Assembly: GCA_964586175.1 (NCBI GenBank)
Contig: CAZPGL010000020.1
Span: 1-36,457, forward strand
DNA: 36,457 nucleotides
Direction of reading: 5' to 3'
Source of the DNA: CAZPGL01 sp964586175
GTDB lineage: Bacteria > Actinomycetota > Acidimicrobiia > Acidimicrobiales > MedAcidi-G1
Shown here: piece after piece, positions 1 through 7,869 of the stretch
How positions within the stretch are numbered: the first letter of the stretch is position 1
Layout: each line of letters starts with the position of its first letter
Position numbers and translations under genes: made by a program
Notes under the pieces: generated by a model
Told to the model about the DNA's origin: nothing
Database searches by the model: none
What the model saw: only the letters and a program-made list of their open reading frames with translations

Positions 1-1000
1 CGCCGGCCATCTGCTGGAACCAGCCCACGGCCTGCTGGTAGCGGTCGGTGGCGTAGATCTTGGCCATCGAGCCCTCGAGGCCTGGCAACCCACCGGTGGC
101 GGCGATCCAGGCCGCCCGCAGGGTCAGCAGTTGGCTGACCTGGTTGGCGATAGCGGTGCGGGCCATGCGTTCCCGGAGCAGTGGGTCGTCGATCATCGGC
201 AGGCCGTCGGCGTCGGCCGCCGATTCGGCCCACGACCGGACGTGACGCAGCAGGGGGACGGCCGGGTTGGTCCCGCCCATCACGCCCCGTTCGAAGGCCA
301 GGGCCACGCCCATCACCGTCCAGCCGCCGTCGATCTCGCCGAGCCGCCATTCGTCGCCGACCCGGACGTCGTCGTAGAAGGTGGCGTTGGTGCGCTCGCT
401 GGCCATCGTCGGCACCGGCTGCACCTCGATGCCCGGCAGGTCCATGGGCACGAGGAACATGGTGAGGCCGCGATGGCGGGGCACGTCGGGGTTGGTGCGG
501 GTGAGCAGGATCACCCAGTCGGCCTCGTGGGCCATGGTGGTCCACATCTTCTGGCCGGAAATGACCCACTGGTCGCCGTCGGCGACGGCCCGGGTGGTGA
601 TGGAGGCGACGTCCGAGCCGTGGTCGGGTTCGCTGTAGCCGAGACAGCAGTTGAAGCGTCCGGTGAGCAGCCGGTCGAGGACCTCGCGGCGGTGGAAGTC
701 GGTTCCGACGGCGTTGATCACCCCGGCGACCAGCATGGTGACAGCCAGGCCGTCGTACGGTGCCCCGGCCTTCTCCAACTCGTTGAACAGCACGTACAGC
801 TCGATCGGGTCGCGGTCGCCGTAGCCGGGGACGGCACCGGCAAGGAGCCCGGCGTCGGCCAGCGCCGTGTTGAAGGCCTTGTCGTTGAAGGTGCCGGAGC
901 GGTGCATCTCGTCGACCATGTCGGCCGTCAGGTTGGCGTCGATGAACGCCTTGGCTTCGGCTCTGAACGCCTCAGCGCGGGGGGAGAGGGCAAAGTCCAT
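1..1000 (-). CDS. Acyl-CoA dehydrogenase, 3' end cut by window edge
   Basis: About 333 residues are visible from the ATG at 1000; the C-terminus lies beyond position 1. The protein is an FAD-dependent acyl-CoA dehydrogenase (alpha-beta desaturation of acyl-CoA). The flavin/substrate-binding stretch reads YSEPDHGSD, followed by a beta-domain motif WVISGQKMWTTMA. The family's C-terminal IxEG catalytic-Glu motif would fall outside the window, so catalytic competence cannot be judged. Its ATG overlaps the stop of the upstream acyl-CoA dehydrogenase in TGATG, so the two are translationally coupled. In actinobacteria such adjacent unequal pairs often form one alpha2beta2 enzyme (the FadE/ChsE type of steroid and side-chain degradation); that this pair does so is inference. 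The acyl substrate cannot be predicted. Confidence 0.93.
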   Translation of the reverse strand, partial: MDFALSPRAEAFRAEAKAFIDANLTADMVDEMHRSGTFNDKAFNTALADAGLLAGAVPGYGDRDPIELYVLFNELEKAGAPYDGLAVTMLVAGVINAVGTDFHRREVLDRLLTGRFNCCLGYSEPDHGSDVASITTRAVADGDQWVISGQKMWTTMAHEADWVILLTRTNPDVPRHRGLTMFLVPMDLPGIEVQPVPTMASERTNATFYDDVRVGDEWRLGEIDGGWTVMGVALAFERGVMGGTNPAVPLLRHVRSWAESAADADGLPMIDDPLLRERMARTAIANQVSQLLTLRAAWIAATGGLPGLEGSMAKIYATDRYQQAVGWFQQMAG

Positions 1001-2040
1001 CAGGCGCTCTCCGCGGCGGTGAACAGGAGGTCGGCGAGGCGCCGGCATTCTCGGGCCGGGTCGTCCAGCACCAGGGAGGCCGCCCGGGCCCGCCGGAAGA
1101 ACAGCTGGATGTCGTACTCCTCGCTGAACCCGTAGCCGCCGTGCACGTGGAGGCTGCGGTCGGTGGCCGTGGCCGCCGCCTCCCCGGCGAACGTGAACGC
1201 CATGGCCGCCAGGGCGGCGAAGTCGGTGATGTCGTTGTCGCCCACGGCCACGGCACCCGGGGCGTCGCGGTCGCCGGCCCAGGCCGCCTTGGCGGCGAGC
1301 AGCCGGGCACCGTCGATGAGCCCGGGAAGGTCGGCCAGCAGGTGCTGGACTGCCTGGAACGAGCCGATGGGCTTGCCGAACTGGTGGCGCTCCTTGGCGT
1401 AGTCGACGCCGAGATCCAGCGCGGTCCGGGCCATGCCGACGAGGGACGCTGCGGTGAGGGTGCGCCACTCGTCGACGGCCCTGGCGTGGGCGGCCACGGC
1501 ATCGGTGCCCTCGGCGACCACCTCGGCACCCGACACCGGCCGGTGGGCCAGGGGGAGGCACCCGTGGTTGGTGAGGGCGACCCCGGGGGGCGGTGAGGTG
1601 ACGAGCACCAGCAGGTCGCCGTCGAGGGCGACCACCCGGTCTGCCACCGCTCCGGCGGGCACCACCCAAGCCTCGCCGTCCACCGCCGGACGCACGGCGA
1701 GGGTGGTGACGGTGGTGCCGGCGACCATCTCGTCGTCGGCGGCGCCCAGCCCGGCCAGCAGCCGCGCGGTCACCGCGTGCTCGACGAGCGGCAGCGGCGC
1801 GATGTGGGCGCCGGCTTCTTCGGCGACGACGGTCAGCTCGGCCAGCCCGGCGCCTCCGCCCCCTGCCGATTCGGGCACACCCATTCCCGGTGCGCCGGTC
1901 TCGAGCAGACGTTGCCAGGCCGCGGGATCGAACCCGAGGGGCTCGACGGCCCGGGCCCTTTCCGGGCCGGTCTGCCCGGCGAAGAAGTCGGCGAAGACCT
2001 CGCGGATCGTGTTCTGATCCTCCGTCAGGTCCAGGTCCAT
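1000..2040 (-). CDS. Acyl-CoA dehydrogenase, short partner subunit
   Basis: 346 aa, shorter than the usual 380-400 aa of the family. The N-terminal helical domain starts MDLDLTEDQ. The middle beta domain is degenerate: no clear counterpart of the S-E-P-D-x-G-S-D stretch of its neighbour is seen. The C-terminal domain is well conserved (YAKERHQFGKPIGSFQAVQH, then HVHGGYGFSEEYDIQLFFRR), but no IxEG catalytic-Glu motif is present. This is the pattern of the non-catalytic or half-site subunit in heterotetrameric actinobacterial acyl-CoA dehydrogenases. The stop overlaps the next gene's ATG by one base. A TAGGGT -10 box six bases upstream of the ATG suggests a leaderless mRNA. The family assignment is firm; the heteromer is inferred. 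Confidence 0.93.
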   Translation of the reverse strand: MDLDLTEDQNTIREVFADFFAGQTGPERARAVEPLGFDPAAWQRLLETGAPGMGVPESAGGGGAGLAELTVVAEEAGAHIAPLPLVEHAVTARLLAGLGAADDEMVAGTTVTTLAVRPAVDGEAWVVPAGAVADRVVALDGDLLVLVTSPPPGVALTNHGCLPLAHRPVSGAEVVAEGTDAVAAHARAVDEWRTLTAASLVGMARTALDLGVDYAKERHQFGKPIGSFQAVQHLLADLPGLIDGARLLAAKAAWAGDRDAPGAVAVGDNDITDFAALAAMAFTFAGEAAATATDRSLHVHGGYGFSEEYDIQLFFRRARAASLVLDDPARECRRLADLLFTAAESA

Positions 2041-2046
2041 GGGCTG

Positions 2047-2052
2047 ACCCTA
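2047..2052 (-). promoter_or_regulatory. -10 box (TAGGGT) for leaderless acyl-CoA dehydrogenase transcript
   Basis: TAGGGT on the minus strand lies six bases upstream of the ATG at 2040 and no Shine-Dalgarno sequence precedes that ATG. The spacing places the transcription start at or next to the start codon. No convincing -35 was found. Confidence 0.5.
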
Positions 2053-2133
2053 TCGACCGTCGACATGGGGCGGGTAGCCAGCGCGGGCGATGCCCGGCCA
2101 CCGGCGGCTTGGGGCCGACGGGCGGAGCGGGGG

Positions 2134-2139
2134 TAGCGT
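2134..2139 (+). promoter_or_regulatory. -10 box (TAGCGT) for leaderless enoyl-CoA hydratase transcript
   Basis: TAGCGT ends seven bases before the ATG at 2147, the same geometry as at 2047-2052 on the opposite strand. It supports 2147 over the in-frame upstream ATG at 2090 as the real start. Confidence 0.5.
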
Positions 2140-2146
2140 CGCGGTC

Positions 2147-2965
2147 ATGAGCGCTTCAGATGCCGTGCTGGCGGCGGCCACCGACGAAATGCTCGTCGAA
2201 CGGTCCGGTGGCCGTCTCGACGTGACCCTCAACCGGCCCGACGTGATGAACGCCATGACCGGACGCAACTTCGCCGACTTCGGTCGGTTGTGCCGCCGCA
2301 TCAACCGCGATGCGTCGATCCGGGTGGTCGTGATCACCGGCGCCGGCGGCAACTTCTGTTCCGGAGCCGATGTCGATTCCCAGGCGGCCCGGGCTACCGG
2401 CGCCGAACCGTCGAGCCCTCTCCGGAACCTGCGTTCCATCAAGGAGTCGGCCCAGGCGCTGCACGAGATCCAGCACCCGGTGATCGCCAAGGTGCGGGGC
2501 GTGGCCGCCGGTGCCGGGCTGAACCTGGCCCTGGGGTGTGACCTCGTCTACGCCTCCGACGACGCCCGCTTCTCGGAGATCTTCGCCCGTCGCGGCCTGA
2601 CCATCGATTTCGGCGGTTCGTGGGTGCTGCCCCGTCGGGTCGGCCTCCATCGGGCCAAGGAGTTGGCCCTGCTCGCCGAGGTCATCGACGCCGCCGAGGC
2701 CGACCGCATCGGCCTGGTCAACCGGGTGCTGCCCGACGATGACCTTGACGCCCACGTCGACGACGTGGCCGACCGCATCGCCGCCGGTCCGCCGCTCGCC
2801 CTGTCGATGTCCAAGGCCCTGCTGAACAACGGGGTCCAGACCTCCATGAGCCAGGCCCTCGAGGCCGAGGGTCAGGCCCAGGCCACCAACTTCGGCACCG
2901 CCGACGTCCGCGAGGCCGGTCGGGCCTGGATCGAGAAGCGTCCCGCCGAGTTCACCGGCATCTGA
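2147..2965 (+). CDS. Enoyl-CoA hydratase/isomerase family protein
   Basis: 272 aa from the ATG at 2147; an in-frame ATG at 2090 would add 19 unconserved residues and would lie upstream of the apparent -10 box. Crotonase fold: the first oxyanion-hole segment is GAGGNFCSGADV (about residues 65-76), the second is GVAAGAGLNLALGCD (about 118-132). The usual hydratase Glu in the second segment is replaced by Asn125, while an Asp (D154, in LTIDFGGSW) sits near the second catalytic position, as in PaaG-like isomerase/hydratase subgroups. It may therefore be an enoyl-CoA isomerase or an atypical hydratase. It is divergent from the acyl-CoA dehydrogenase pair, consistent with shared acyl-CoA catabolism. 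The substrate is unknown. Confidence 0.9.
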   Translation: MSASDAVLAAATDEMLVERSGGRLDVTLNRPDVMNAMTGRNFADFGRLCRRINRDASIRVVVITGAGGNFCSGADVDSQAARATGAEPSSPLRNLRSIKESAQALHEIQHPVIAKVRGVAAGAGLNLALGCDLVYASDDARFSEIFARRGLTIDFGGSWVLPRRVGLHRAKELALLAEVIDAAEADRIGLVNRVLPDDDLDAHVDDVADRIAAGPPLALSMSKALLNNGVQTSMSQALEAEGQAQATNFGTADVREAGRAWIEKRPAEFTGI

Positions 2966-2968
2966 CCG

Positions 2969-2986
2969 GAACCGGCGGGCCGGTTC
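2969..2986. terminator. Small hairpin between convergent genes
   Basis: GAACCGG and CCGGTTC form a 7-bp stem with a CGGG loop in the 28-bp gap between the convergent enoyl-CoA hydratase and SDR genes. There is no T-tract; it could act as a bidirectional U-less terminator. Confidence 0.4.
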
Positions 2987-2993
2987 GTTCCGG

Positions 2994-3941
2994 CTACAAG
3001 CTCTGGGCGGGGAACCCCGGGCCCTCGTGGTCCCGGCCCGACATGTCGGCGTTCAGTCGGGCCTCGGCGACCAGGCCGGCGACCACCGGGCCGAGGTCGG
3101 TCGGCTCGTCGGGCTGTTCGGCGGTCGGGCCGAGGTGCCAGCCCTCGGCGATGCCCAGGTGGCGGCCCCGGATGTCGAACACCCGGCCGGTGACGTTGGC
3201 CGCCTCCTCGCTGCACAGCCACGTGGCGATGAGGGCGATCCAGCGGGGCGACATGGCCTCCTTGGCCGAGTCGGAGAGGTTCTCCTCGCCGCCCATCAGC
3301 GGCGCGGTCAGCCGCGAGAGGGCCGTGGGGGCCAGGCAGTTCACGGTGACGCCGTAGCGCACCAGCTCCTGGGCGGCGATGACCGAGAAGGAGGCGATCC
3401 CGGCCTTGGCTGCGCCGTAGTTGGTCTGGCCCACGTTGCCGTAGATGCCCGACGGGGACGCCGTGTTGATGATGCGGCCGAACGGTTCGCCGCCCCCCTT
3501 CACGTGGTTGCGCCAGTGGACGGCGGCGTGGTGGGACGGGGCGAAGGTGCCCTTCAGGTGCACGGCGATGACCGAGTCCCAGTCGTCCTCCGACATCGAG
3601 AACACCATGCGGTCCCGGAGGATGCCGGCGTTGTTGATGACGATGTCCAGACGCCCCCAGGTGTCGATGGCCTGCTGGATCATCTCGCCCGCCGCGGCGA
3701 AGTCGGCCACGTTGGCCCCGTTGACGACGGCCTCGCCGCCCATGGCCTCGATGGCCTCGACGACCTCCTGGGCCGGGGTGAGGTCGGCGCCGGTACCGGC
3801 TTCGTCGCCGCCGAGATCGTTGACCACGACCTTGGCCCCCTGTTCGGCCAGCATCAGGGCGTGTTCGCGGCCGATGCCCCGGCCCGCGCCGGTGACGACG
3901 GCGACCCGTCCCTCGCAGAGTCTGTTGCCGGGGCTGCTCAC
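2994..3941 (-). CDS. Short-chain dehydrogenase/reductase (FabG/17-beta-HSD-like)
   Basis: 315 aa from a GTG at 3941; longer upstream readings run into the next gene and precede the Rossmann core by too much. Cofactor motif TGAGRGIG (17-24), NNAG (103-106), catalytic Ser162, Tyr175 and Lys179 (NYGAAKAG). The 60-70 extra C-terminal residues beyond a standard 250-aa SDR, and the VNDLGG segment after the cofactor motif, resemble the SDR half of peroxisomal multifunctional enzyme type 2 and its actinobacterial homologues, which oxidise 3-hydroxyacyl-CoA or hydroxysteroids. It lies 103 bp after the DddP-like gene on the same strand and may or may not be co-transcribed; a TACGCT box near 4000 could be its own -10. 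The substrate is unproven. Confidence 0.9.
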   Translation of the reverse strand: MSSPGNRLCEGRVAVVTGAGRGIGREHALMLAEQGAKVVVNDLGGDEAGTGADLTPAQEVVEAIEAMGGEAVVNGANVADFAAAGEMIQQAIDTWGRLDIVINNAGILRDRMVFSMSEDDWDSVIAVHLKGTFAPSHHAAVHWRNHVKGGGEPFGRIINTASPSGIYGNVGQTNYGAAKAGIASFSVIAAQELVRYGVTVNCLAPTALSRLTAPLMGGEENLSDSAKEAMSPRWIALIATWLCSEEAANVTGRVFDIRGRHLGIAEGWHLGPTAEQPDEPTDLGPVVAGLVAEARLNADMSGRDHEGPGFPAQSL

Positions 3942-4044
3942 GATGTGGTGCTCGCTTCGTCTCGTCGGTCTGGTCGGCCACCGGTCAGCAGCCGACGGCG
4001 AGCGTAGGACGGGCGGGCGGCCGATCTCCGATCGGGCCGAAGGT

Positions 4045-5358
4045 CTAGAGCACCTCGAAGCGGTCGAGGTCGAGGGTCCACGGCGACAGGTTCTCTGGGC
4101 CGTCCTCGGTGATGAGCACCTGGTCTTCGAGCTTGCAGCCCGGTCCGCCGGAGCGGGCACCGACGTAGGACTCGACGGTGAGGACCATGCCCGGTTCGAG
4201 CACCCCGTCGTAGCCCGAGACATCCCAGTTGTGGGGGAACGGCACGCTGGGCCATTCGTCGCACTGGCCGACCCCGTGGCTCAGCACCGAATAGTGGCGG
4301 TACTCCTCGACCGGCGGGGTCCAACTGCGATGGCTCACCTCGTGCAAGGTGGCGCCCGGTCGGAGCAGGTCGATGTTGCGGGTCACCTGCTCGCAGGCCA
4401 ATTCGTGGACGTGCCGCTGGGCGGCATCAGGTGTGGCGTCACCGCAGATCCAGGTGCGGGAGATGTCGGTCATCATGCCGTAGGCCCCGACGAGGTCGGT
4501 GTCGAAGGCGACGAGGTCACCTTCCTGGATCACGTAGCTGGAGCACTCCTGGAACCACGGGTTGGTGCGGGGGCCGGCGGCCAGCAGCCGGCACTCCATC
4601 CACTCGCCGTGGCGGGCGAACATCTCGGCCCACAGCACCCCCCATAGCTGGTTCTCGGTGATGCCGGGGCGCATGGCCTCGAACATCTTCCGGCAGGCCA
4701 CCCGGGTGGCTTCGACCGAGCAGCGCATGGCGGCGATCTCGTCGGGTCCCTTGACGGCTCGGGCCAGCTCCATGATGCGGGTGCCGTCCACCATGTCGAG
4801 GCCCTGGGCGGCGAGGGCGTTGAAGCCGAGCGAGGTGTTGACGTCGACGGCCAGGCGGGTGTTGCCGCCGCCGTGGGTGCGCATCAGGTCGGCGATCTCG
4901 GCTGCGCAGGCTGCCGCCTTGTCCTCCTGGCGGTCACCGGCCAGGAAGTAGGTGTACGTCGTGGCGTCGCGCACCTCGTCGATCAGCGGGTTGTGGGCGG
5001 CCAGGAACTCGCAGTTCGGGTAGTCGAACAGCACCAGCGGACCGTCGGTGGCCACGAACACGTACCGGGCCTGGTTGTGGGTGATCCACATCTGCATGTT
5101 CGGGGCGTACGTGGCGTACATGTGGTTCATGGGGTCGAACAGCAGGATCCCGGCCACGTCGGCAGCCATCAGTTGCTCGCGGATGCGCCCGAGTCGGTAG
5201 CGCATCATGGCCTGCTCGTCGGGCAGGGCCAGCCCGGCGGCGGCCCACTCGGTGAGAGCCGGCTCGCCGGGACCCATGGCCATGCGGTGGCCGATGGTGG
5301 CCGCCCGCTTGACGAGCGGGTCGTTCGGGTCATCCCGGATCACCGAGGCGCCGCTCAT
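4045..5358 (-). CDS. dddP: DddP-like DMSP lyase candidate (M24 metallopeptidase fold)
   Basis: 437 aa from the ATG at 5358, with a GGAG Shine-Dalgarno just upstream. The N-terminal creatinase-like domain is followed by the pita-bread M24 domain. Putative metal ligands are D286, D288, D298, H361, E396 and E411. Where true M24 peptidases have a His-Glu pair after HGxG, this protein reads HGVGQCDEWP, with Asp367 in place of the His. From memory of the Roseobacter DddP literature, the corresponding residues are D295/D297/D307/H371/D377/E406/E421 and Tyr366; here every one is present at a constant offset of 9-10, including Tyr356. Segments EWAAAGL, PNMQMW, GPRTNPWFQEC and KLEDQVLITEDG also match that family. 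DddP cleaves DMSP to DMS and acrylate in the cytoplasm. It is the third gene of an operon with a flavoprotein demethylase and an MttB-type protein, which supports an osmolyte substrate. Activity on DMSP is inferred; a related onium compound is possible. Confidence 0.78.
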   Translation of the reverse strand: MSGASVIRDDPNDPLVKRAATIGHRMAMGPGEPALTEWAAAGLALPDEQAMMRYRLGRIREQLMAADVAGILLFDPMNHMYATYAPNMQMWITHNQARYVFVATDGPLVLFDYPNCEFLAAHNPLIDEVRDATTYTYFLAGDRQEDKAAACAAEIADLMRTHGGGNTRLAVDVNTSLGFNALAAQGLDMVDGTRIMELARAVKGPDEIAAMRCSVEATRVACRKMFEAMRPGITENQLWGVLWAEMFARHGEWMECRLLAAGPRTNPWFQECSSYVIQEGDLVAFDTDLVGAYGMMTDISRTWICGDATPDAAQRHVHELACEQVTRNIDLLRPGATLHEVSHRSWTPPVEEYRHYSVLSHGVGQCDEWPSVPFPHNWDVSGYDGVLEPGMVLTVESYVGARSGGPGCKLEDQVLITEDGPENLSPWTLDLDRFEVL

Positions 5359-5384
5359 TCCATGTCTCCTCTCGTGGCCGCGGG

Positions 5385-7850
5385 TCAGGCCCGCATCCGG
5401 GACCCCGACGGGTCGAACAGTGGTTGATCCAGCCGGCGGGCGGCTCGTCGGGCCCCCAGCATCTCGATCTCGAACCCGCCGTCGGCGTCGGCAACCGCGG
5501 CCGGCACGTAGCCCAGGGCACACGACGCCTGGGACCAGTGGGCGAAACCACCCGACGTGACCCACCCGACCACCTCGCCGTCATGCCAGATCGGCTCGTC
5601 GCCCAGCACGTCGGCGTCAGCTCCGTCGGCCCCGCCGTCGAGTGGTTCGACGACGAACGCGGTGAGCAGCCGCTCGGGGCCCGCCTCCCGTTCGGTCAGC
5701 ACGGCGTCGCGGCCGATGAAGTCGCCTTTGTCGGGCTTCACGAACCGGTCCATGCGGGCCTGGCCCGGCGTGTAGATCGGCCGGTACTCGCTGGCCCAGG
5801 CCCCGAAGTTCTTGTCGAAGCGCATCGAGTCGAGGGCCCGGCCGCCGAATAGCCGGATGCCATGCGGTGCCCCGGCCTCCATGAGCAGGTCGAACAGGCG
5901 GGTCTGCAGTGACGCCGGCACCCACATCTCGTAGCCGAGGTCGCCGGTGAACGAGATGCGGCCCACGAGGGCCGGCACCATCCCGAGGTCCATCGTGCGG
6001 ATGTCGAGGAAGCGGAACGCCGTTCCGTCGACCGGCTCGTCGGCCACCGTGGCCAGCACGTCGCGGGCCGCCGGGCCGGCGATCGACAGCCCAGCCGTCT
6101 CGGCGCCCAGGGCCCGGCAGGTCACCGAGCCGTCGTCGGGGAGCAGCGACCGGAACCATCGCTGGTGGTAGCCCTCGGCCACGCCGGAACCCAGAACCAG
6201 GAACCGCTCGGTCCCGTCGAAGACGTCGGCCAAGGTGGCGACGGTGAAGTCGCCGATCAATCGGCCGTGGTGGTTGAGCATCGGGGTGAGCGCCATGCGC
6301 CCTGCCGCCGGGATGCGGTTGGCCATGCAGTGCTCGAGGAAGGCTCGGGCCCCGGGCCCGGAGAACTCGTGCTTGGCGAACCCGGTGGTCTCGATCAGGC
6401 CGACACCGGTGCGCACGGCGTGCACCTCCTCGGCGACCACGTCGAAGGCGTTGGACCGGTGGAACGTGACCTCCTCGACCGGATCCTCGCCGGGCCGCTG
6501 GAACCACAGGGCCGATTCGAGCCCGTACGACGCTCCCCACACCGCGTTGGCGGCGTCGAAGCGGCCGTGGATCGGCGAGGTGTGCAGGGGCCGGCCGGCC
6601 GGCAGTTCCTCGTTGGGGAACGAGATGCGGAACCGGCGGCTGTAGTTCTCCTGGACCTTGGCCCGGGTGTAGGTCGGGGTGGTCCAGTCGCCGAACCGGG
6701 CCACGTCCATGCCCCACACGTCGAACCCGGGGTCGCCGTCGGTGATCCAGTTGGCCATGGCCAGCCCGACGCCGCCCCCCTGGCTGAGCCCGGCCATCAC
6801 CCCGCAGGCCAGCCAGTGGCCGGGCTGGCCCCGGACCGGGCCGATGACCGGGTTGCCGTCGGGGGCGAAGGTGAACGGGCCGTTGATGACGGTCTGGATG
6901 CCGGTGTCGGCGTAGACGGGGAAGTGGGCGAACCCCAGCTCCAGCGACGGGGCGAGCCGCTCCAGGTCGGGGGTCAGCAGTTCGTCGGCGAACGACCACG
7001 GGGTCTCCTTCACCGACCACGGCACGCACGCCTGCTCATAGGTGCCGAGCAGCAGCCCCTGGCCTTCGACCCGCAGGTAGATCTCGCCGCCGAAGTCGAT
7101 GGCGCCGTACCCGTGTCCGTCGGTGGCGGCCAGCCAGTCGGCGATCTCGGGGATCGGCTCGGTCAGGAAGTACATGTGCTCCATGGCCAGGATCGGCAGC
7201 TCGAGGCCGCACATGCGTCCAACCTCGCGGGCCCACAGGCCGCCGCAGTTCACGAAGTGCTCGCAGTTGACGGTGCCCTGGTCGGTGACGATGTCCCATG
7301 AGCCGTCGGCGCACCGGTTGATCTCGTGGGCCCACGTGTTCTGGTACACCTCGGCACCGGCCGCCTTGGCGACCGCCGCGTAGGCCTTGGTGACGCCGGT
7401 CGGATCGACGTGGCCGCCCACCGGGTCCCACAGTGCCCCCACGAAGTGCGACTCGTCCATGAACGGCAGGAGTTCCTTGGCTTCCGACGGCGTGATCACC
7501 TCGGTCTGCATGCCGAGGTAGCGGCCCCGGGCGTGGGCCATGCGCAGCCAGTCCATGCGGTCGGCGTCGTCGGCCAGCATGACCTCGCCGGTGAGGTGGA
7601 TGCCGCACGACTCGCCTGAGCGGGCCTCGAGGTCCTGGTACAGCTGGACGGTGTAGCGCTGGAGAGCCGCCACGTTGGGGTCGCCGTTGACGGTGTGCAT
7701 GCCACCCGCGGCGTGCCACGTGGAGCCGGCGGTCAGGTGCTTGCGTTCCAACAGCACGACATCGGTCCAGCCGGCCTCGGTGAGGTGGTAGAGCACGCTG
7801 GCTCCCACCACCCCACCGCCGATCACCACGACCTGGGCTCGGGACTTCAC
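5385..7850 (-). CDS. Dimethylglycine/sarcosine dehydrogenase-like flavoprotein with GcvT domain
   Basis: 821 aa from a GTG at 7850, 19 bp after the MttB-family stop. The N-terminal half is a DAO-type FAD domain with GGGVVG (11-16), an ADP-ribose Glu after the second strand (LLER), and STWHAAG, in which His46 corresponds to the His that covalently carries FAD in dimethylglycine dehydrogenase. The C-terminal half (about residues 430-810) is a GcvT/aminomethyltransferase fold that would pass the formaldehyde-level carbon to tetrahydrofolate. Length and domain order match DMGDH and sarcosine dehydrogenase. Expected reaction: oxidative N-demethylation of dimethylglycine or sarcosine, giving 5,10-methylene-THF. 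The position between an MttB-family and a DddP-like gene fits stepwise demethylation of glycine betaine or a related onium osmolyte. Exact substrate is inferred. Confidence 0.88.
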   Translation of the reverse strand: MKSRAQVVVIGGGVVGASVLYHLTEAGWTDVVLLERKHLTAGSTWHAAGGMHTVNGDPNVAALQRYTVQLYQDLEARSGESCGIHLTGEVMLADDADRMDWLRMAHARGRYLGMQTEVITPSEAKELLPFMDESHFVGALWDPVGGHVDPTGVTKAYAAVAKAAGAEVYQNTWAHEINRCADGSWDIVTDQGTVNCEHFVNCGGLWAREVGRMCGLELPILAMEHMYFLTEPIPEIADWLAATDGHGYGAIDFGGEIYLRVEGQGLLLGTYEQACVPWSVKETPWSFADELLTPDLERLAPSLELGFAHFPVYADTGIQTVINGPFTFAPDGNPVIGPVRGQPGHWLACGVMAGLSQGGGVGLAMANWITDGDPGFDVWGMDVARFGDWTTPTYTRAKVQENYSRRFRISFPNEELPAGRPLHTSPIHGRFDAANAVWGASYGLESALWFQRPGEDPVEEVTFHRSNAFDVVAEEVHAVRTGVGLIETTGFAKHEFSGPGARAFLEHCMANRIPAAGRMALTPMLNHHGRLIGDFTVATLADVFDGTERFLVLGSGVAEGYHQRWFRSLLPDDGSVTCRALGAETAGLSIAGPAARDVLATVADEPVDGTAFRFLDIRTMDLGMVPALVGRISFTGDLGYEMWVPASLQTRLFDLLMEAGAPHGIRLFGGRALDSMRFDKNFGAWASEYRPIYTPGQARMDRFVKPDKGDFIGRDAVLTEREAGPERLLTAFVVEPLDGGADGADADVLGDEPIWHDGEVVGWVTSGGFAHWSQASCALGYVPAAVADADGGFEIEMLGARRAARRLDQPLFDPSGSRMRA

Positions 7851-7869
7851 GGTTCGGGCTACTCCTCGG

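Noticed and set aside
131..1135. 334-codon open frame on the plus strand
   Set aside because: Antisense to the two acyl-CoA dehydrogenases; its translation is a low-complexity Gly/Val/His/Asp-rich product typical of the complementary frame of GC-rich genes.
4224..5565. Longer start for the DddP-like protein at 5565 and for the SDR at 4223
   Set aside because: The SDR extension overlaps the DddP-like coding region and the DddP-like extension overlaps the flavoprotein gene; both add residues unlike their families.
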